A stretch of 64,000 bases of DNA. It comes from Opitutaceae bacterium. Its GTDB lineage: Bacteria; Verrucomicrobiota; Verrucomicrobiia; Opitutales; Opitutaceae. The position numbers were made by a program, and so were the translations under genes. The notes beneath the pieces are model-generated. The model was not told the origin of the DNA, did not search any database, and saw only the letters and a program-made list of their open reading frames with translations. The stretch is taken from assembly GCA_016795565.1 (NCBI GenBank), contig JAEUGW010000039.1, positions 62,001-126,000 on the forward strand, in the 5' to 3' direction. Positions within the stretch are counted from its first letter, which is position 1. Each line of letters opens with the position of its first letter. Of this stretch, positions 54,366-64,000 are shown piece after piece.

Positions 54366-54776
54366 ATGAAACCACCCCCGGCCAACGCCAACATCAACCG
54401 GCTCATCGTCCTGAGCCTGCTGCTCCTCGTCTTCTCCGGCACCCTGGGCCTCGGCGCCGTGTGGGTGCGCCAGGAAATTTCCGCGATCGCCAACCGCAGC
54501 CGCGCCCTCGAGGCGCAGATCGCCGACGTCGAGCGCGGACTCGACGAGATCAACGTCCTCGTGGCCGAAGCGGTCAATCCCGACGCCCTGCTCCGGCAAA
54601 ACGAGGCCATGCGGCTCGGGCTCGTGTCGCCGCAGGAGGCCCAGGTCAGGCGGGTGGACGGCTCGCCCGAGCTGCGCCTCGCGACCAAGCGCAATCGCGA
54701 GATCTTCAACCTCGCCACGGCGGCCGTCGGCGACCACGCCCCGGAATTCCGCATCGTCACCGCCTCGCTCCGCTAA
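54366..54776 (+). CDS. ftsL: FtsL-like divisome protein
   Basis: 136 residues: a short cytoplasmic end, one membrane segment (~13-33, LIVLSLLLLVFSGTLGLGAV) and a predicted coiled coil (~36-66, ISAIANRSRALEAQIADVER). Sequence similarity in FtsL is always weak; the call rests on topology and position between rsmH and ftsI. FtsL joins FtsB and FtsQ to activate septal synthesis. Its stop overlaps the ftsI start (TAATG). Confidence 0.75.
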   Translation: MKPPPANANINRLIVLSLLLLVFSGTLGLGAVWVRQEISAIANRSRALEAQIADVERGLDEINVLVAEAVNPDALLRQNEAMRLGLVSPQEAQVRRVDGSPELRLATKRNREIFNLATAAVGDHAPEFRIVTASLR

Positions 54777-56631
54777 TGCCGATGTCCAAGGGTTTCGCCA
54801 GCCATCGTCTCACGCTCCTGTCACTCGGCGTCGTCGCCTGTTTCATGGCCGTGGGCGTGCGGTTGGTCTACCTGCAGGTGGTCGATCGCGACGAGCTGCT
54901 CCGCTTTGTGGACAAGGCCCGCCGGCAGATCGTCATCGAGCATGCCCGGCGGGGCGCCATCCTCGATGCCCGGGGCAACCTGCTCGCGACCAGCCGCTCG
55001 GAGCTGACGGTGGCGGTGGACGCCTGGGCGCTGGCCGATTATCTGGCGGCGGAGAAAAACCCCGCCCGACGCGCCCGGAAAACGGCGGAGGAGCAGACCA
55101 AGCGCATCACGCTCGCGACCTTGCTCGGACTGCCGCTGGCTGAGGTGGAAAAGGCTTTCATCCCGGGCATGCGCCCGATCAAGCCCGAAGCCGACAAGCG
55201 GGACGGGAAGGTGGACGGACTGACCAAGGATCGTTGGGTCAAGCTGCGCGAAGGCATCAGCGAAGCCACCTACGACCGCATCGAGGCGCTCAACGTCCGC
55301 GGCCTCACCGCCGAACGCGTTTACCGGCGGGTCTATCCGGGCAACGAGCTGGCGGCGCATCTCCTCGGCTTCGTGAACAAGGAGGGTGCCGCCGCCGCCG
55401 GCGTCGAGAGCAAGTTCGACCTTTACCTGAAGGGCGAGGACGGCTGGATCGAGTCCGAGAAGGACGGCGCCCGCCGCGAGATGGCGCAGTTCCGCAGCCG
55501 GGAGGTGCCGGTGCAGGACGGGCATGACGTCGTGCTGACCATCGACTCGGTGGTGCAGCACATGATCGAGAACGAGCTGCGCGGCATCGGAGCCAAATAT
55601 CAGCCGAAATTCGCCACCATCATCGTCAGCGACCCGATGTCCGGCCGCATCCTCGGGATGGCGAACTACCCGTCGTTCAACCTCAACGAATACAACAAGG
55701 CCCCGCTCGACGTGCAGCGCAACCGCGCCATCACCGACCAGATCGAGCCCGGCTCGGTCTTCAAGATTGTCGCCGCCGGCGCCGCGCTCGACCAGGGGCT
55801 GGTCACGCCGCTCACGGGCTTCGATTGCAGCAACCCATTGGTCAATTACAAGGGCCGCGAACTCAAGCTGCCCAAGGAGGACCACGACTTCGGCCGCCTG
55901 ACCGTGGCCGAGATCGTCAGCCACTCCAGCAACCGCGGGGCCGCCCAGCTCGCGATGCTGATGGGCGAACAGCGTTTCTACGACTACGCGCAGAAGTTCG
56001 GCTTCGGCCAGCGCACCGGTTTCCAACTCGGCGGCGAAGAGCGCGGCATGCTGGCGTCGCCGAAGAACTGGGACGGTCTGACGATCACTCGCATGCCGAT
56101 GGGCCACGCCGTCGCCGCCACGCCCCTGCAGATGCACATGGCGATGAGCGCCGTCGCCAACGGCGGGGTGTTGCTGAGGCCCCAGATCGTTCAGGAAATC
56201 CGGGATGCCGACGGGAAGATTACCCAGGCCTTCGCGCCGGAGCGTGTGGGGCAGGTGCTCAAGCCCAGCACCAGCGCGCTGCTCGCGCAGCTGCTGCACG
56301 GTGTCGTCGGCCCGGAGGGCACCGGCGCCGGCTTCGACGTGCCGGGCTTTGAGATCGCCGCCAAGACCGGCACGACGCAGAAAATCATCGACGGCCGCTA
56401 TGTGACGACACACCACGTCGGGTCCTTCGTGGGCTTCTTTCCCGCCAGCCGCCCCGAGGTCGTCCTCACCGTCATCGTGGACGACGCCCGCGTGCCCGGC
56501 GGATCGAACTACGGCCGCGCGGTCGCCGCACCGGTGTTCCACCGCATCGCGCAGCAGTTGGTGCAATACCTCGACATCAAGCCGGTCCAGCCGGCCACCC
56601 GCAATCTGCTCGCCATGACCGGAGGTGCGCG

Positions 56632-56635
<4 letters not shown>
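54776..56635 (+). CDS. ftsI: Class B penicillin-binding protein (FtsI/PBP3-like transpeptidase)
   Basis: 619 residues with an N-terminal membrane anchor (~12-30). The pedestal/dimerisation domain includes R-R-G-A-I-L-D-A-R-G-N-L-L-A. Transpeptidase motifs are S327-V-F-K330, S-S-N and K530-T-G-T. It crosslinks septal peptidoglycan together with FtsW, encoded downstream. A start six bases later (MSKGF) is possible. The stop overlaps the murE start by 4 bases (ATGA), and GGAGGT stands just before it. Confidence 0.93.
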
Positions 56636-58227
<1,592 letters not shown>

Positions 58228-58237
58228 GTTTCCGACC

Positions 58238-59605
58238 ATGTCCTCCTTCGCCCCTGAAAAACTCGCCACCTGGACCGGCGGGACTTGGACCCGTATTCCG
58301 GAAGGACCCGTCACGGGCTTCAACCAGGACACGCGGGCGCTGCGCGCCGGGCAGGTGTTTGTCGCGCTGAAGACGGAGCGGCGCGACGGGCACGATTACC
58401 TGCGCGAGGCGCAAATGGGCGGCGCGGTGGCCGCGCTCGTGGGCCGGGCGGTGCCGGGCGCGCCCTTGGCCCAGTTGGTGACCGCCGATGCGCTCGCCGC
58501 CTTCCAGCGCATCGCGCGCGAGCATCGCCGCGAGTTCTGCGGAACCGTCATCGGCGTGACCGGCAGCGCGGGCAAGACCTCGACCAAGGATCTGCTGGCG
58601 CGGCTGCTCGGCGGGAGCCCGGATGTCCTCGCGACCGAGGGGAACCTGAACAATCACTTGGGGGTGCCGCTGACCCTCACGCGGCTCACGCCGGCGCACC
58701 GGGCCGCGATCATCGAGGCCGGGGTCAACGCCCCCGGCGAGATGGCCGGGCTGGCGGAGATGATCGAGCCGGATCACAGTGTCGTGACCCTCGTGGCGCC
58801 GGCGCACCTGGAGAAACTCATTTCCGTCGAAGGCGTCGCGGCGGAGAAGGCGCAATTGCCCGCCGCCAACCGGCCCGGCGGACTCGCCGTGTTCCCCGAC
58901 TCCTGCTGGGCCCATGCGCCGTTCCGCGCCTTGCCCAACCCGCTGGTGCTGGTGCCGGCGGATGCCAGTTCGCCCGCGGGTGCCGCGCGCAGCCTGAGAT
59001 TTTCCGTCACCCAACGGTCAGACCGCACCGAGTTGATTCTCGCCGGCCAGCGCCGGTTCCCGCTCCGGCGCGTGTCAGCCGGCATGGCCCGGAACGCCGC
59101 GCTGGCGCTGGCGCTGGCCTCGGAGCTGGGCGTGGCCGACGACACGCTGGTGGCGCGCCTGGCGGACTGGCACCCGTCCGCGTGGCGCGGCGAATTGCGC
59201 CGGCATGGGGTGGCGACGGTGTATTGCGATTTCTACAACGCCAATCCCGCCTCGATGGCCGATGCCATCGACGCCTTCAATGGGGCCGTGGATGCCGCAC
59301 TGCCGCGGCTCTATGTGCTTGGCTCGATGGAAGAGCTCGGCACGGGGGCGGCGGGGTATCATCGCCAGCTCGGGCACATGATCCGACTGCGCCCGGGCGA
59401 TTTCCTCTTTGCCCTCGGCAGCCAGGCCGCGGCGTTACGGGATGGACTGCTCGAGAACGGCAATCCTCCCGCGCAGATCGCCGTCATCGCCGAGGTGGCG
59501 CCCGTGCGCGAGCGCCTCGCGGGATTCCCCGGTGCCGTCTTTTTGAAAGGCAGCCGTCGTTACCAACTCGAAACCGTCCTCGCCCCCCATGCCCATGCCC
59601 ACTGA
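58238..59605 (+). CDS. murF: UDP-MurNAc-tripeptide--D-alanyl-D-alanine ligase
   Basis: 455 residues from the ATG at 58238. MurF marks: G-V-T-G-S-A-G-K-T-S-T-K, E-G-N-L-N-N-H-L-G-V-P-L-T-L, a P-A-H-L-E segment with the invariant His, E-K-A-Q-L with the carbamylated-type Lys, Y-N-A-N-P-A-S-M and F-L-K-G-S-R. So unlike the adjacent MurE it keeps the full active-site set, although E-x-G-x-N-H-P-G-E reads with Ala for His. It adds D-Ala-D-Ala to the UDP-tripeptide. The next small ORF overlaps its end by 17 bases. Confidence 0.92.
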   Translation: MSSFAPEKLATWTGGTWTRIPEGPVTGFNQDTRALRAGQVFVALKTERRDGHDYLREAQMGGAVAALVGRAVPGAPLAQLVTADALAAFQRIAREHRREFCGTVIGVTGSAGKTSTKDLLARLLGGSPDVLATEGNLNNHLGVPLTLTRLTPAHRAAIIEAGVNAPGEMAGLAEMIEPDHSVVTLVAPAHLEKLISVEGVAAEKAQLPAANRPGGLAVFPDSCWAHAPFRALPNPLVLVPADASSPAGAARSLRFSVTQRSDRTELILAGQRRFPLRRVSAGMARNAALALALASELGVADDTLVARLADWHPSAWRGELRRHGVATVYCDFYNANPASMADAIDAFNGAVDAALPRLYVLGSMEELGTGAAGYHRQLGHMIRLRPGDFLFALGSQAAALRDGLLENGNPPAQIAVIAEVAPVRERLAGFPGAVFLKGSRRYQLETVLAPHAHAH

Positions 59606-59804
59606 ATCCGTGACTCTCGACCCGACCGCGCGGCTCACCGCCGCGCGTGATGAGGCGCTGCGGCGCTACACCCAGCACCTCACCGCCGTGCACCTCCGGA
59701 ACAGCCGCTGGCATGCGGTGCTGTCCCGCGGGCGCACCGCCTTGCGCTCCCACCTGACGGCTGCCTCCGTCGCCGCCCCGCAACCCGCCACCCATGCGCG
59801 CTAA
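59589..59804 (+). CDS. Predicted 71-residue dcw microprotein A
   Basis: It begins 17 bases inside the 3' end of murF and ends 11 bases inside the next small ORF. Composition is charged and basic, with a predicted helix (LTAARDEALRRYTQHLTAVH) and no recognised domain. The overlapping chain murF-A-B-mraY suggests translational coupling. Could be spurious; conservation decides. Confidence 0.5.
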   Translation: MPMPTESVTLDPTARLTAARDEALRRYTQHLTAVHLRNSRWHAVLSRGRTALRSHLTAASVAAPQPATHAR

Positions 59805-59988
59805 CTTCAGTCCGATGGCGGAAGCCGCCCGCCGCCTGGGCGCCGCGACCGCCCCGGCGCGGCCCGGCCCCGGCAGCACGCCGCCGCTGGAACCGCGTTG
59901 GTGCGAGTGGCCGCGCCGCACCCCGGCGCGTCCGGCGCGCACCGGCCTCTGGCAGGCCTTGCAGCAAATCCAAGCCCGTCATGCTTAG
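59794..59988 (+). CDS. Predicted 64-residue dcw microprotein B
   Basis: It overlaps microprotein A by 11 bases and mraY by 8 bases. Pro/Arg-rich centre, no membrane segment. No family recognised. A role in positioning ribosomes for mraY or as a small divisome factor is only conjecture. Confidence 0.45.
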   Translation: MRANFSPMAEAARRLGAATAPARPGPGSTPPLEPRWCEWPRRTPARPARTGLWQALQQIQARHA

Positions 59989-61096
59989 TTATCTCGCCGA
60001 TTACGCCCACCTGTGGAGCCCGCTCCGGCTGTTCCACTACATCACCGTGCGGTCGGTCGGTGCGGCGGTCACGGCCCTGTTCATTGGCTTTCTGGCCGGG
60101 CCCTGGCTGATCGCGCGGTTCCGCGCGTTGAAATTCGGCCACGGCTACATTGACGAGCGCACCGGCGCGCTGGGGGCGACCTACTTTGACAAGAAGCACA
60201 CGCCGACCATGGGCGGCCTCATCATCTTCATCTCGCTGTTCGGCAGCGTCGTCCTCTGGGCCGCGCCGAACGTCTGGACGGTTGTCGCCCTGTTCGTTTA
60301 CACCGCCCTGACGGTGCCGGGCTGGCGCGACGACTACCTGAAGGTCGTCCACAAGAACAAGGACGGCATCCGGTCATGGGAAAAAATCGCCTGGCAGTCG
60401 CTGGCCACGGTCGTGGCGCTGGGCATCCTGCTCTGGCATCCGCAGAGCAAGGCGAAGATCCTCGAGCTCTGGGTGCCTTTCTTCAAGGAGGCGGTGATCG
60501 CCCACATGCCCTGGTGGCTGCTGCTCGTGCTGCTCTACCTGTGGATCGTCGGCTTTAGCAACGCCATCAACCTGACCGACGGGCTCGACGGCCTCGCCAC
60601 GGGCTGCACGATCACGGTCGCGCTGGTGCTGGGCATCATGGCCTACGCGGCGGGCAACAGCATCGTCGCGCAATACCTGCTCATCAGCTACGTGTCCGGC
60701 ACGGGCGAGCTCACGGTCATCTGTGCGGCGCTCATCGGCGCGTGCATGGCCTTCCTGTGGTTCAACTCGCATCCGGCCGAGGTGTTCATGGGTGACACCG
60801 GCTCGCTGGCCCTCGGCGGGCTGATCGGCGTCATGGCCTTCATGATCCACCAGCCCTTCACGCTGGTGATCGTGGGCGGCGTCTTCGTCATGGAGGCGCT
60901 CTCGGTCATCCTGCAGGTCGGCTGGTTCAAGTGGACGAAGCGGCGCACGGGCACGGGCGCACGGCTCTTCCTCATGGCGCCGATCCACCACCATTTCCAG
61001 AAGCGCGGCTGGCCCGAGACGAAGGTCGTCCTGCGCTTTTGGATCCTCTCGCTCGGTTTCGCCCTGGCCGGCCTGGCGACGCTCAAGCTGCGCTGA
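59981..61096 (+). CDS. mraY: Phospho-N-acetylmuramoyl-pentapeptide-transferase
   Basis: 371 residues with about ten membrane segments. MraY signatures are intact: N-L-T-D-G-L-D-G-L-A, F-M-G-D-T-G-S-L-A-L-G-G and the C-terminal H-H-H-F-Q-K-R-G-W-P-E. It transfers phospho-MurNAc-pentapeptide to undecaprenyl phosphate to make lipid I. The usual D-D-x-x-K near residue 120 reads R-D-D-Y-L-K. It is followed by two small ORFs, not murD. Confidence 0.95.
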   Translation: MLSYLADYAHLWSPLRLFHYITVRSVGAAVTALFIGFLAGPWLIARFRALKFGHGYIDERTGALGATYFDKKHTPTMGGLIIFISLFGSVVLWAAPNVWTVVALFVYTALTVPGWRDDYLKVVHKNKDGIRSWEKIAWQSLATVVALGILLWHPQSKAKILELWVPFFKEAVIAHMPWWLLLVLLYLWIVGFSNAINLTDGLDGLATGCTITVALVLGIMAYAAGNSIVAQYLLISYVSGTGELTVICAALIGACMAFLWFNSHPAEVFMGDTGSLALGGLIGVMAFMIHQPFTLVIVGGVFVMEALSVILQVGWFKWTKRRTGTGARLFLMAPIHHHFQKRGWPETKVVLRFWILSLGFALAGLATLKLR

Positions 61097-61127
61097 CCCT
61101 TTCCGCAATCTTCCATAACCCCCCACC

Positions 61128-61259
61128 ATGACCGAGTCCCCGTCCGAATCCCCGACCACCACCGCCCCCGCAGCCTTCGCCACCCCCGGCACCCTCATCG
61201 CCGTCGGCGTCTGGGCCTGCCTCTTCACCCTCTTCATCGTGCTCGGACTGCTGTCCTGA
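61128..61259 (+). CDS. Predicted 43-residue single-pass membrane protein
   Basis: ATG at 61128, TGA at 61257-61259. A Thr/Ser/Pro-rich N-terminal part (MTESPSESPTTTAPAAF) leads into one hydrophobic segment (LIAVGVWACLFTLFIVLGLL). This is a clean small-protein topology, N-terminus outside the membrane region, located between mraY and the LysM gene. No family recognised; a small divisome or lipid II-pathway partner is possible. Confidence 0.6.
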   Translation: MTESPSESPTTTAPAAFATPGTLIAVGVWACLFTLFIVLGLLS

Positions 61260-61270
61260 GCCTCCGCCCC

Positions 61271-61453
61271 ATGCCCATCGACTACAATTTCGAGATCACG
61301 CCCAGTTTTCGCGACGCCACCCGCAGCAGCCTCCTCCTGCTGCGGCAGCCGGTCGTCCGCTCCCTCGCCAAGCTGCGCCGCCTCCGCAAGGGGCAGGCGA
61401 TCCCCGAGGGCCCGCTGGTGCGCACCGCCAAGCTTTTCGCAGGAGTCCGCTGA
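61271..61453 (+). CDS. Predicted 60-residue basic protein
   Basis: It starts 11 bases after the 43-residue ORF. The product is Arg/Leu-rich (LAKLRRLRKGQAI) and soluble, with no recognised domain. Its stop lies inside the left arm of the 12-base inverted repeat at 61445-61503. Probably cotranscribed with the small membrane protein. Confidence 0.5.
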   Translation: MPIDYNFEITPSFRDATRSSLLLLRQPVVRSLAKLRRLRKGQAIPEGPLVRTAKLFAGVR

Positions 61454-61503
61454 CAGGTTCTTTATATCACCAATCGGAACCTTACCACCCGCTGTCAGCG
61501 GAC
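61445..61503. promoter_or_regulatory. Perfect 12-base inverted repeat after the small ORFs
   Basis: GTCCGCTGACAG (61445-61456) and CTGTCAGCGGAC (61492-61503) are perfect reverse complements around a 35-base loop. An inner, partly overlapping AGGTTC/GAACCT pair allows an alternative fold. It may be a terminator/attenuator or a protein-binding dyad. Confidence 0.6.
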
Positions 61504-61568
61504 ACCTGCTGCCTTCCATCCCGACAAAAACACCCGCGCGCCGCCGCAGCGGATTCCGCCAAATCCTT

Positions 61569-61588
61569 TGTGGAAAAGCTGTGAATAA
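61569..61588 (-). promoter_or_regulatory. Paired DnaA-box-like sequences
   Basis: TGTGAATAA (61580-61588) is the complement of TTATTCACA, fitting the TTATNCACA DnaA box. TGTGGAAAA (61569-61577) is one base from the TTATCCACA box. They are direct repeats 11 bases apart, followed by an AT-rich stretch, in the gap before the LysM gene. Confidence 0.45.
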
Positions 61589-61637
61589 GTCCCATTTTTA
61601 GATAGCAAATCTCCAACCTCCGTCCTCATATACCGCC

Positions 61638-62543
61638 ATGAAAATCCTCCAGATCTTCGGAGCAGTCGTCGCCGTGCACCTGCTCGCGTTTATCTTCATT
61701 TTTGCCAGTCCCGGCTGCCAATCCGGCCCGCGCAACATCCCGACGCCCGACGCGACCCTGCCGGCGGGCGGCACGGTCGCCCCGGTCACCTTCAGCCCCA
61801 CGGTGCCGCAGCCCGTGGATCTCGGCACGCCCGCGCCCGGCTACTCGTCGTCCTCCGTTCATGCCGCGCCGACGCGCCCCGGCTCCGCCGCCGCCGTCGC
61901 GATCACCCCGCCCAAGGCGACGGCCGAGGTCGCGCCGGTCTCCACCTACACGGTCGGTCGCGGTGACAGCCTGTGGAGCATCGCGAAGAAGCACCACCTG
62001 ACCGTGGCCGAGCTCGCCAAGGCCAACAGCATCGGGGTGGGGACCGCCCTGCAGCCCGGCCGGAAACTCATCATCCCCGGCAAGCCCGGCGCCGCGCCGG
62101 CTCCCGCCGCCGACAAGCCGCGCGATCTCGGCACGCTCACCCAGGCCGCCCCCGCCAAACCGGCGAACGGCGAGGCCGTGAAGCACACCGTCGCCGTCGG
62201 CGAAAGCCTCGGCGTCATCGCCCGCAAATACCAGGTCAGCGTCGGCGAACTCGCCGCCGCCAACAACATCACCGACCCCTCGAAGGTCCGCGCCGGCCAG
62301 CAACTCGTGATCCCCGGCTTCAAGGCCGTCGCGCCGAAGTCCGGCGCCGCACCCGCCAAGGCTGCGGCCACTCCGGCCGCCACGCCGGCCGCCCCTGCGG
62401 CGGAGACGCCGCCGCCGGCCGCACCGCGTTTTGAAATCGCCCCGCCGCCTCCCGGTCAGGATCTCGATGCCGGCCTGAAGGGGACGGGCACCGAGGTGCC
62501 GACGATCAAGGTGGAGGAAGCCGCCCCCACGCCGAAGAACTGA
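61638..62543 (+). CDS. LysM-repeat peptidoglycan-binding envelope protein
   Basis: 301 residues. An N-terminal hydrophobic segment (~4-24) ends in S-P-G-C-Q, a weak lipobox. Two LysM domains follow at ~103-149 (YTVGRGDSLWSIAKKHHLTV) and ~187-230 (HTVAVGESLGVIARKYQVSV), separated by Ala/Pro-rich linkers; the last ~70 residues are low complexity. LysM domains bind peptidoglycan GlcNAc chains. No catalytic domain. It sits where murD is often found, suggesting a structural role in division. Gap to ftsW is 13 bases. Confidence 0.88.
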   Translation: MKILQIFGAVVAVHLLAFIFIFASPGCQSGPRNIPTPDATLPAGGTVAPVTFSPTVPQPVDLGTPAPGYSSSSVHAAPTRPGSAAAVAITPPKATAEVAPVSTYTVGRGDSLWSIAKKHHLTVAELAKANSIGVGTALQPGRKLIIPGKPGAAPAPAADKPRDLGTLTQAAPAKPANGEAVKHTVAVGESLGVIARKYQVSVGELAAANNITDPSKVRAGQQLVIPGFKAVAPKSGAAPAKAAATPAATPAAPAAETPPPAAPRFEIAPPPPGQDLDAGLKGTGTEVPTIKVEEAAPTPKN

Positions 62544-62556
62544 ACGAGCCGCCCCC

Positions 62557-63705
62557 GTGAGTTCGCCGAGCGCCGTTCTTCGCCGACCGCTCACGATCAC
62601 CCCCGCGAGCGTCATCGTCGTCTGTGTGGCGGCGTTGGTCTCGCTGGGCCTCGTGGTGCTCTTCAGCGCGAGCTCGCCCATCAAGGGCGGGCCCTACGCC
62701 TACCTCTACAAGCAGCTCATTTTCCTGGCCCTCTCCATTGGCGCAGGCTGGCTGGTTGCCATTGTTGACCTCGAGCACCTGCGCCGGTTCGCCTGGCTGG
62801 TCGCCGGCGCCTCGCTGCTGTCACTCGTGCTCGTGCTGTTCACCCATCCGGTCAACGGCAGCCGACGCTGGCTGGGCCTCGGCGGCTTCGGCCTGCAGAT
62901 GACGGAATTCGCCAAGCTGGCGCTGGTCTTCACGCTCGCGCACTACCTCGCGATCAACCAGAGCCGGTTGCACGACTTCTGGCGGGGCTTTGCGCTGCCG
63001 CTGGCGGGCATCGGGCTCTTCGTGCTGCTGGCGATTGTCGAGCCGGACTTCGGCGCCGCGGCGCTGCTCGGCGGCATCGGCGTCGTCCTGCTCTTCCTCG
63101 CCGGCGCGCGCCTGAAATTCCTGCTGCCCTGCATCGGGGCGGCGGTGCTGGCCTTCGTCGTGCTGGTGGCCAACAACCCCGTGCGCCTCCAGCGGGTGCT
63201 CTCCTTCCTTGATCCCGAGGCCAACCGGCAGGGCAGCGGCTACCAGCCCTGGCAGGCACTGCTGGCCTTCGCCGCGGGCGGGGTGGACGGCGTCGGCCTC
63301 GGCAACGGCCGCCAGCAGAATTCCTTCCTGCCCTTCGCGCACACCGACTACATCTTCGCCATCATGGGCGAGGAGATGGGCCTCATCTTCACGCTGCTCA
63401 CGGTCGGCCTCTTCGTCACCATCTTCGTCGCCGGACTGTTGCATGTGCGGCGCGCGCCAAACCTCTTCCAGTTCCTGCTGGTGACGGGCTGCGTGCTCCT
63501 CATCACGCTCCAGGCCATCATCAACCTCGGGGTCGTCACCAGCCTGCTGCCCTCGAAGGGCATGTCGCTGCCGTTCATCAGCGCCGGCGGCTCCAACCTG
63601 CTGCTCATGGGGCTGCTGGTCGGCATCATCATCAACTCCCAGCGCACCTGGGAGCGGCCCAAGCCGCTCGTGCGGAAACGCGCGCTGACGGAGGTGGTGG
63701 CGTGA
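62557..63705 (+). CDS. ftsW: FtsW, SEDS-family peptidoglycan glycosyltransferase
   Basis: 382 residues from a GTG start at 62557, about ten membrane segments. SEDS signatures: V-N-G-S-R-R-W-L near residue 100, an E-P-D-F-G segment, F-L-P-F-A-H-T-D-Y-I-F-A and a final L-L-P-S-K-G-M-S-L-P-F-I-S-A-G-G. It polymerises septal glycan strands with the FtsI encoded upstream. Its stop overlaps the murG start (GTGA). Confidence 0.95.
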   Translation: MSSPSAVLRRPLTITPASVIVVCVAALVSLGLVVLFSASSPIKGGPYAYLYKQLIFLALSIGAGWLVAIVDLEHLRRFAWLVAGASLLSLVLVLFTHPVNGSRRWLGLGGFGLQMTEFAKLALVFTLAHYLAINQSRLHDFWRGFALPLAGIGLFVLLAIVEPDFGAAALLGGIGVVLLFLAGARLKFLLPCIGAAVLAFVVLVANNPVRLQRVLSFLDPEANRQGSGYQPWQALLAFAAGGVDGVGLGNGRQQNSFLPFAHTDYIFAIMGEEMGLIFTLLTVGLFVTIFVAGLLHVRRAPNLFQFLLVTGCVLLITLQAIINLGVVTSLLPSKGMSLPFISAGGSNLLLMGLLVGIIINSQRTWERPKPLVRKRALTEVVA

Positions 63706-64000
63706 GCAGGTTCATCATCGCCTGCGGTGGCACGGGCGGCCACCTCTCGCCGGGCATCGCGCTGGCCGAGGCGCTCCGCGCGCGCGGGCACGAGGTCACG
63801 CTGTTTATCAGCCACAAGCGGGTGGACACCCGCCTGGTGGAAAAATACCCGCACCTGGCCACGGTGCGCGTGCCGAGCGCGCCGTTCGGCTGGCGGCCGG
63901 ACGTGCATCTGCGCTTCCAGTGGAAGCAGGCGCAGGGTCTGCTCTTCAGCCGGCGCTTCGTGCGCCAGTTCCGGCCCGACGCCATCATCGGCTTTGGCGG
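63702..64000 (+). CDS. murG: MurG glycosyltransferase, 3' truncated by the window end
   Basis: It starts at GTG 63702, overlapping the ftsW stop by 4 bases; about 99 residues are visible. The N-terminal G-G-T-G-G-H-L-S-P-G-I-A-L-A is the MurG signature. Further G-F-G-G at the edge matches the start of the next conserved block. MurG adds GlcNAc to lipid I to form lipid II. Confidence 0.95.
   Translation, partial: MSRFIIACGGTGGHLSPGIALAEALRARGHEVTLFISHKRVDTRLVEKYPHLATVRVPSAPFGWRPDVHLRFQWKQAQGLLFSRRFVRQFRPDAIIGFG

Noticed and set aside
59589..61453. Treating the dcw small ORFs as noise
   Set aside because: Overlap with both neighbours and, for the 43-codon ORF, a clear membrane helix argue against noise, so they were kept at moderate confidence.

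Overview
The window looks like chromosomal DNA from a high-GC Verrucomicrobiota bacterium, most likely near Opitutaceae. This is inferred from the style of the TonB-dependent receptor, the many plant-polysaccharide enzymes, the weak Shine-Dalgarno signals and the shape of the division/cell-wall cluster; no rRNA or tRNA gene is present to confirm it. It divides into two very different parts: about 52.5 kb of accessory carbohydrate-utilisation genes, then the start of the dcw (division and cell wall) cluster, which runs off the right edge inside murG.

Positions 2-9169 hold a tightly packed, plus-strand degradation operon: the 3' part of a GH2-type enzyme with a discoidin domain, a GDSL-pectate lyase fusion, a CE15 glucuronoyl esterase, a GH105 unsaturated rhamnogalacturonyl hydrolase and a GH106 rhamnosidase. 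Positions 9456-15721 hold a small SnoaL-like secreted protein, a LamG/DUF1961 protein and a TonB-dependent receptor. Positions 16005-22460 hold a hexose-phosphate module: a divergent DeoR regulator, a BadF-type sugar kinase, three cupin-type sugar-phosphate isomerases in a row and a sugar porter. A DUF2264 protein, a second MFS transporter and a second GH105 follow. Minus-strand genes 27533-33412 are large secreted proteins of unknown function plus a VOC protein. Minus-strand genes 33820-39492 form a translationally coupled catabolic operon: TIM-barrel isomerase, D-2-hydroxyacid dehydrogenase, RraA-like aldolase, DUF6282 hydrolase, MFS transporter and Gfo/Idh/MocA oxidoreductase. Positions 39918-52517 hold an esterase, a LacI regulator, a CE12 rhamnogalacturonan acetylesterase, a TIM-barrel isomerase, two quinoprotein/cytochrome c dehydrogenases flanking a pectate lyase, and a GH78 rhamnosidase. 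Together these describe attack on rhamnogalacturonan-type pectin and glucuronoyl-decorated polymers, uptake, periplasmic oxidation and uronate-like catabolism.

The clearest system-level signal is a repeated operator, CTTAACGNTAAAG, found nine times, only in non-coding gaps of the accessory region. Eight of the nine read in the direction of the gene they precede; the ninth abuts the lacI start and points towards the CE12 gene. This is probably the regulon of the LacI protein at 40824-41825.

The dcw cluster (52822-64000) runs mraZ, a 47-codon ORF, rsmH, ftsL-like, ftsI, murE, murF, two small coupled ORFs, mraY, two more small ORFs, a LysM protein, ftsW and murG. It has MraZ-type repeats upstream, no murD at the usual place, several unrecognised microproteins, and a MurE that lacks two residues otherwise invariant in Mur ligases.
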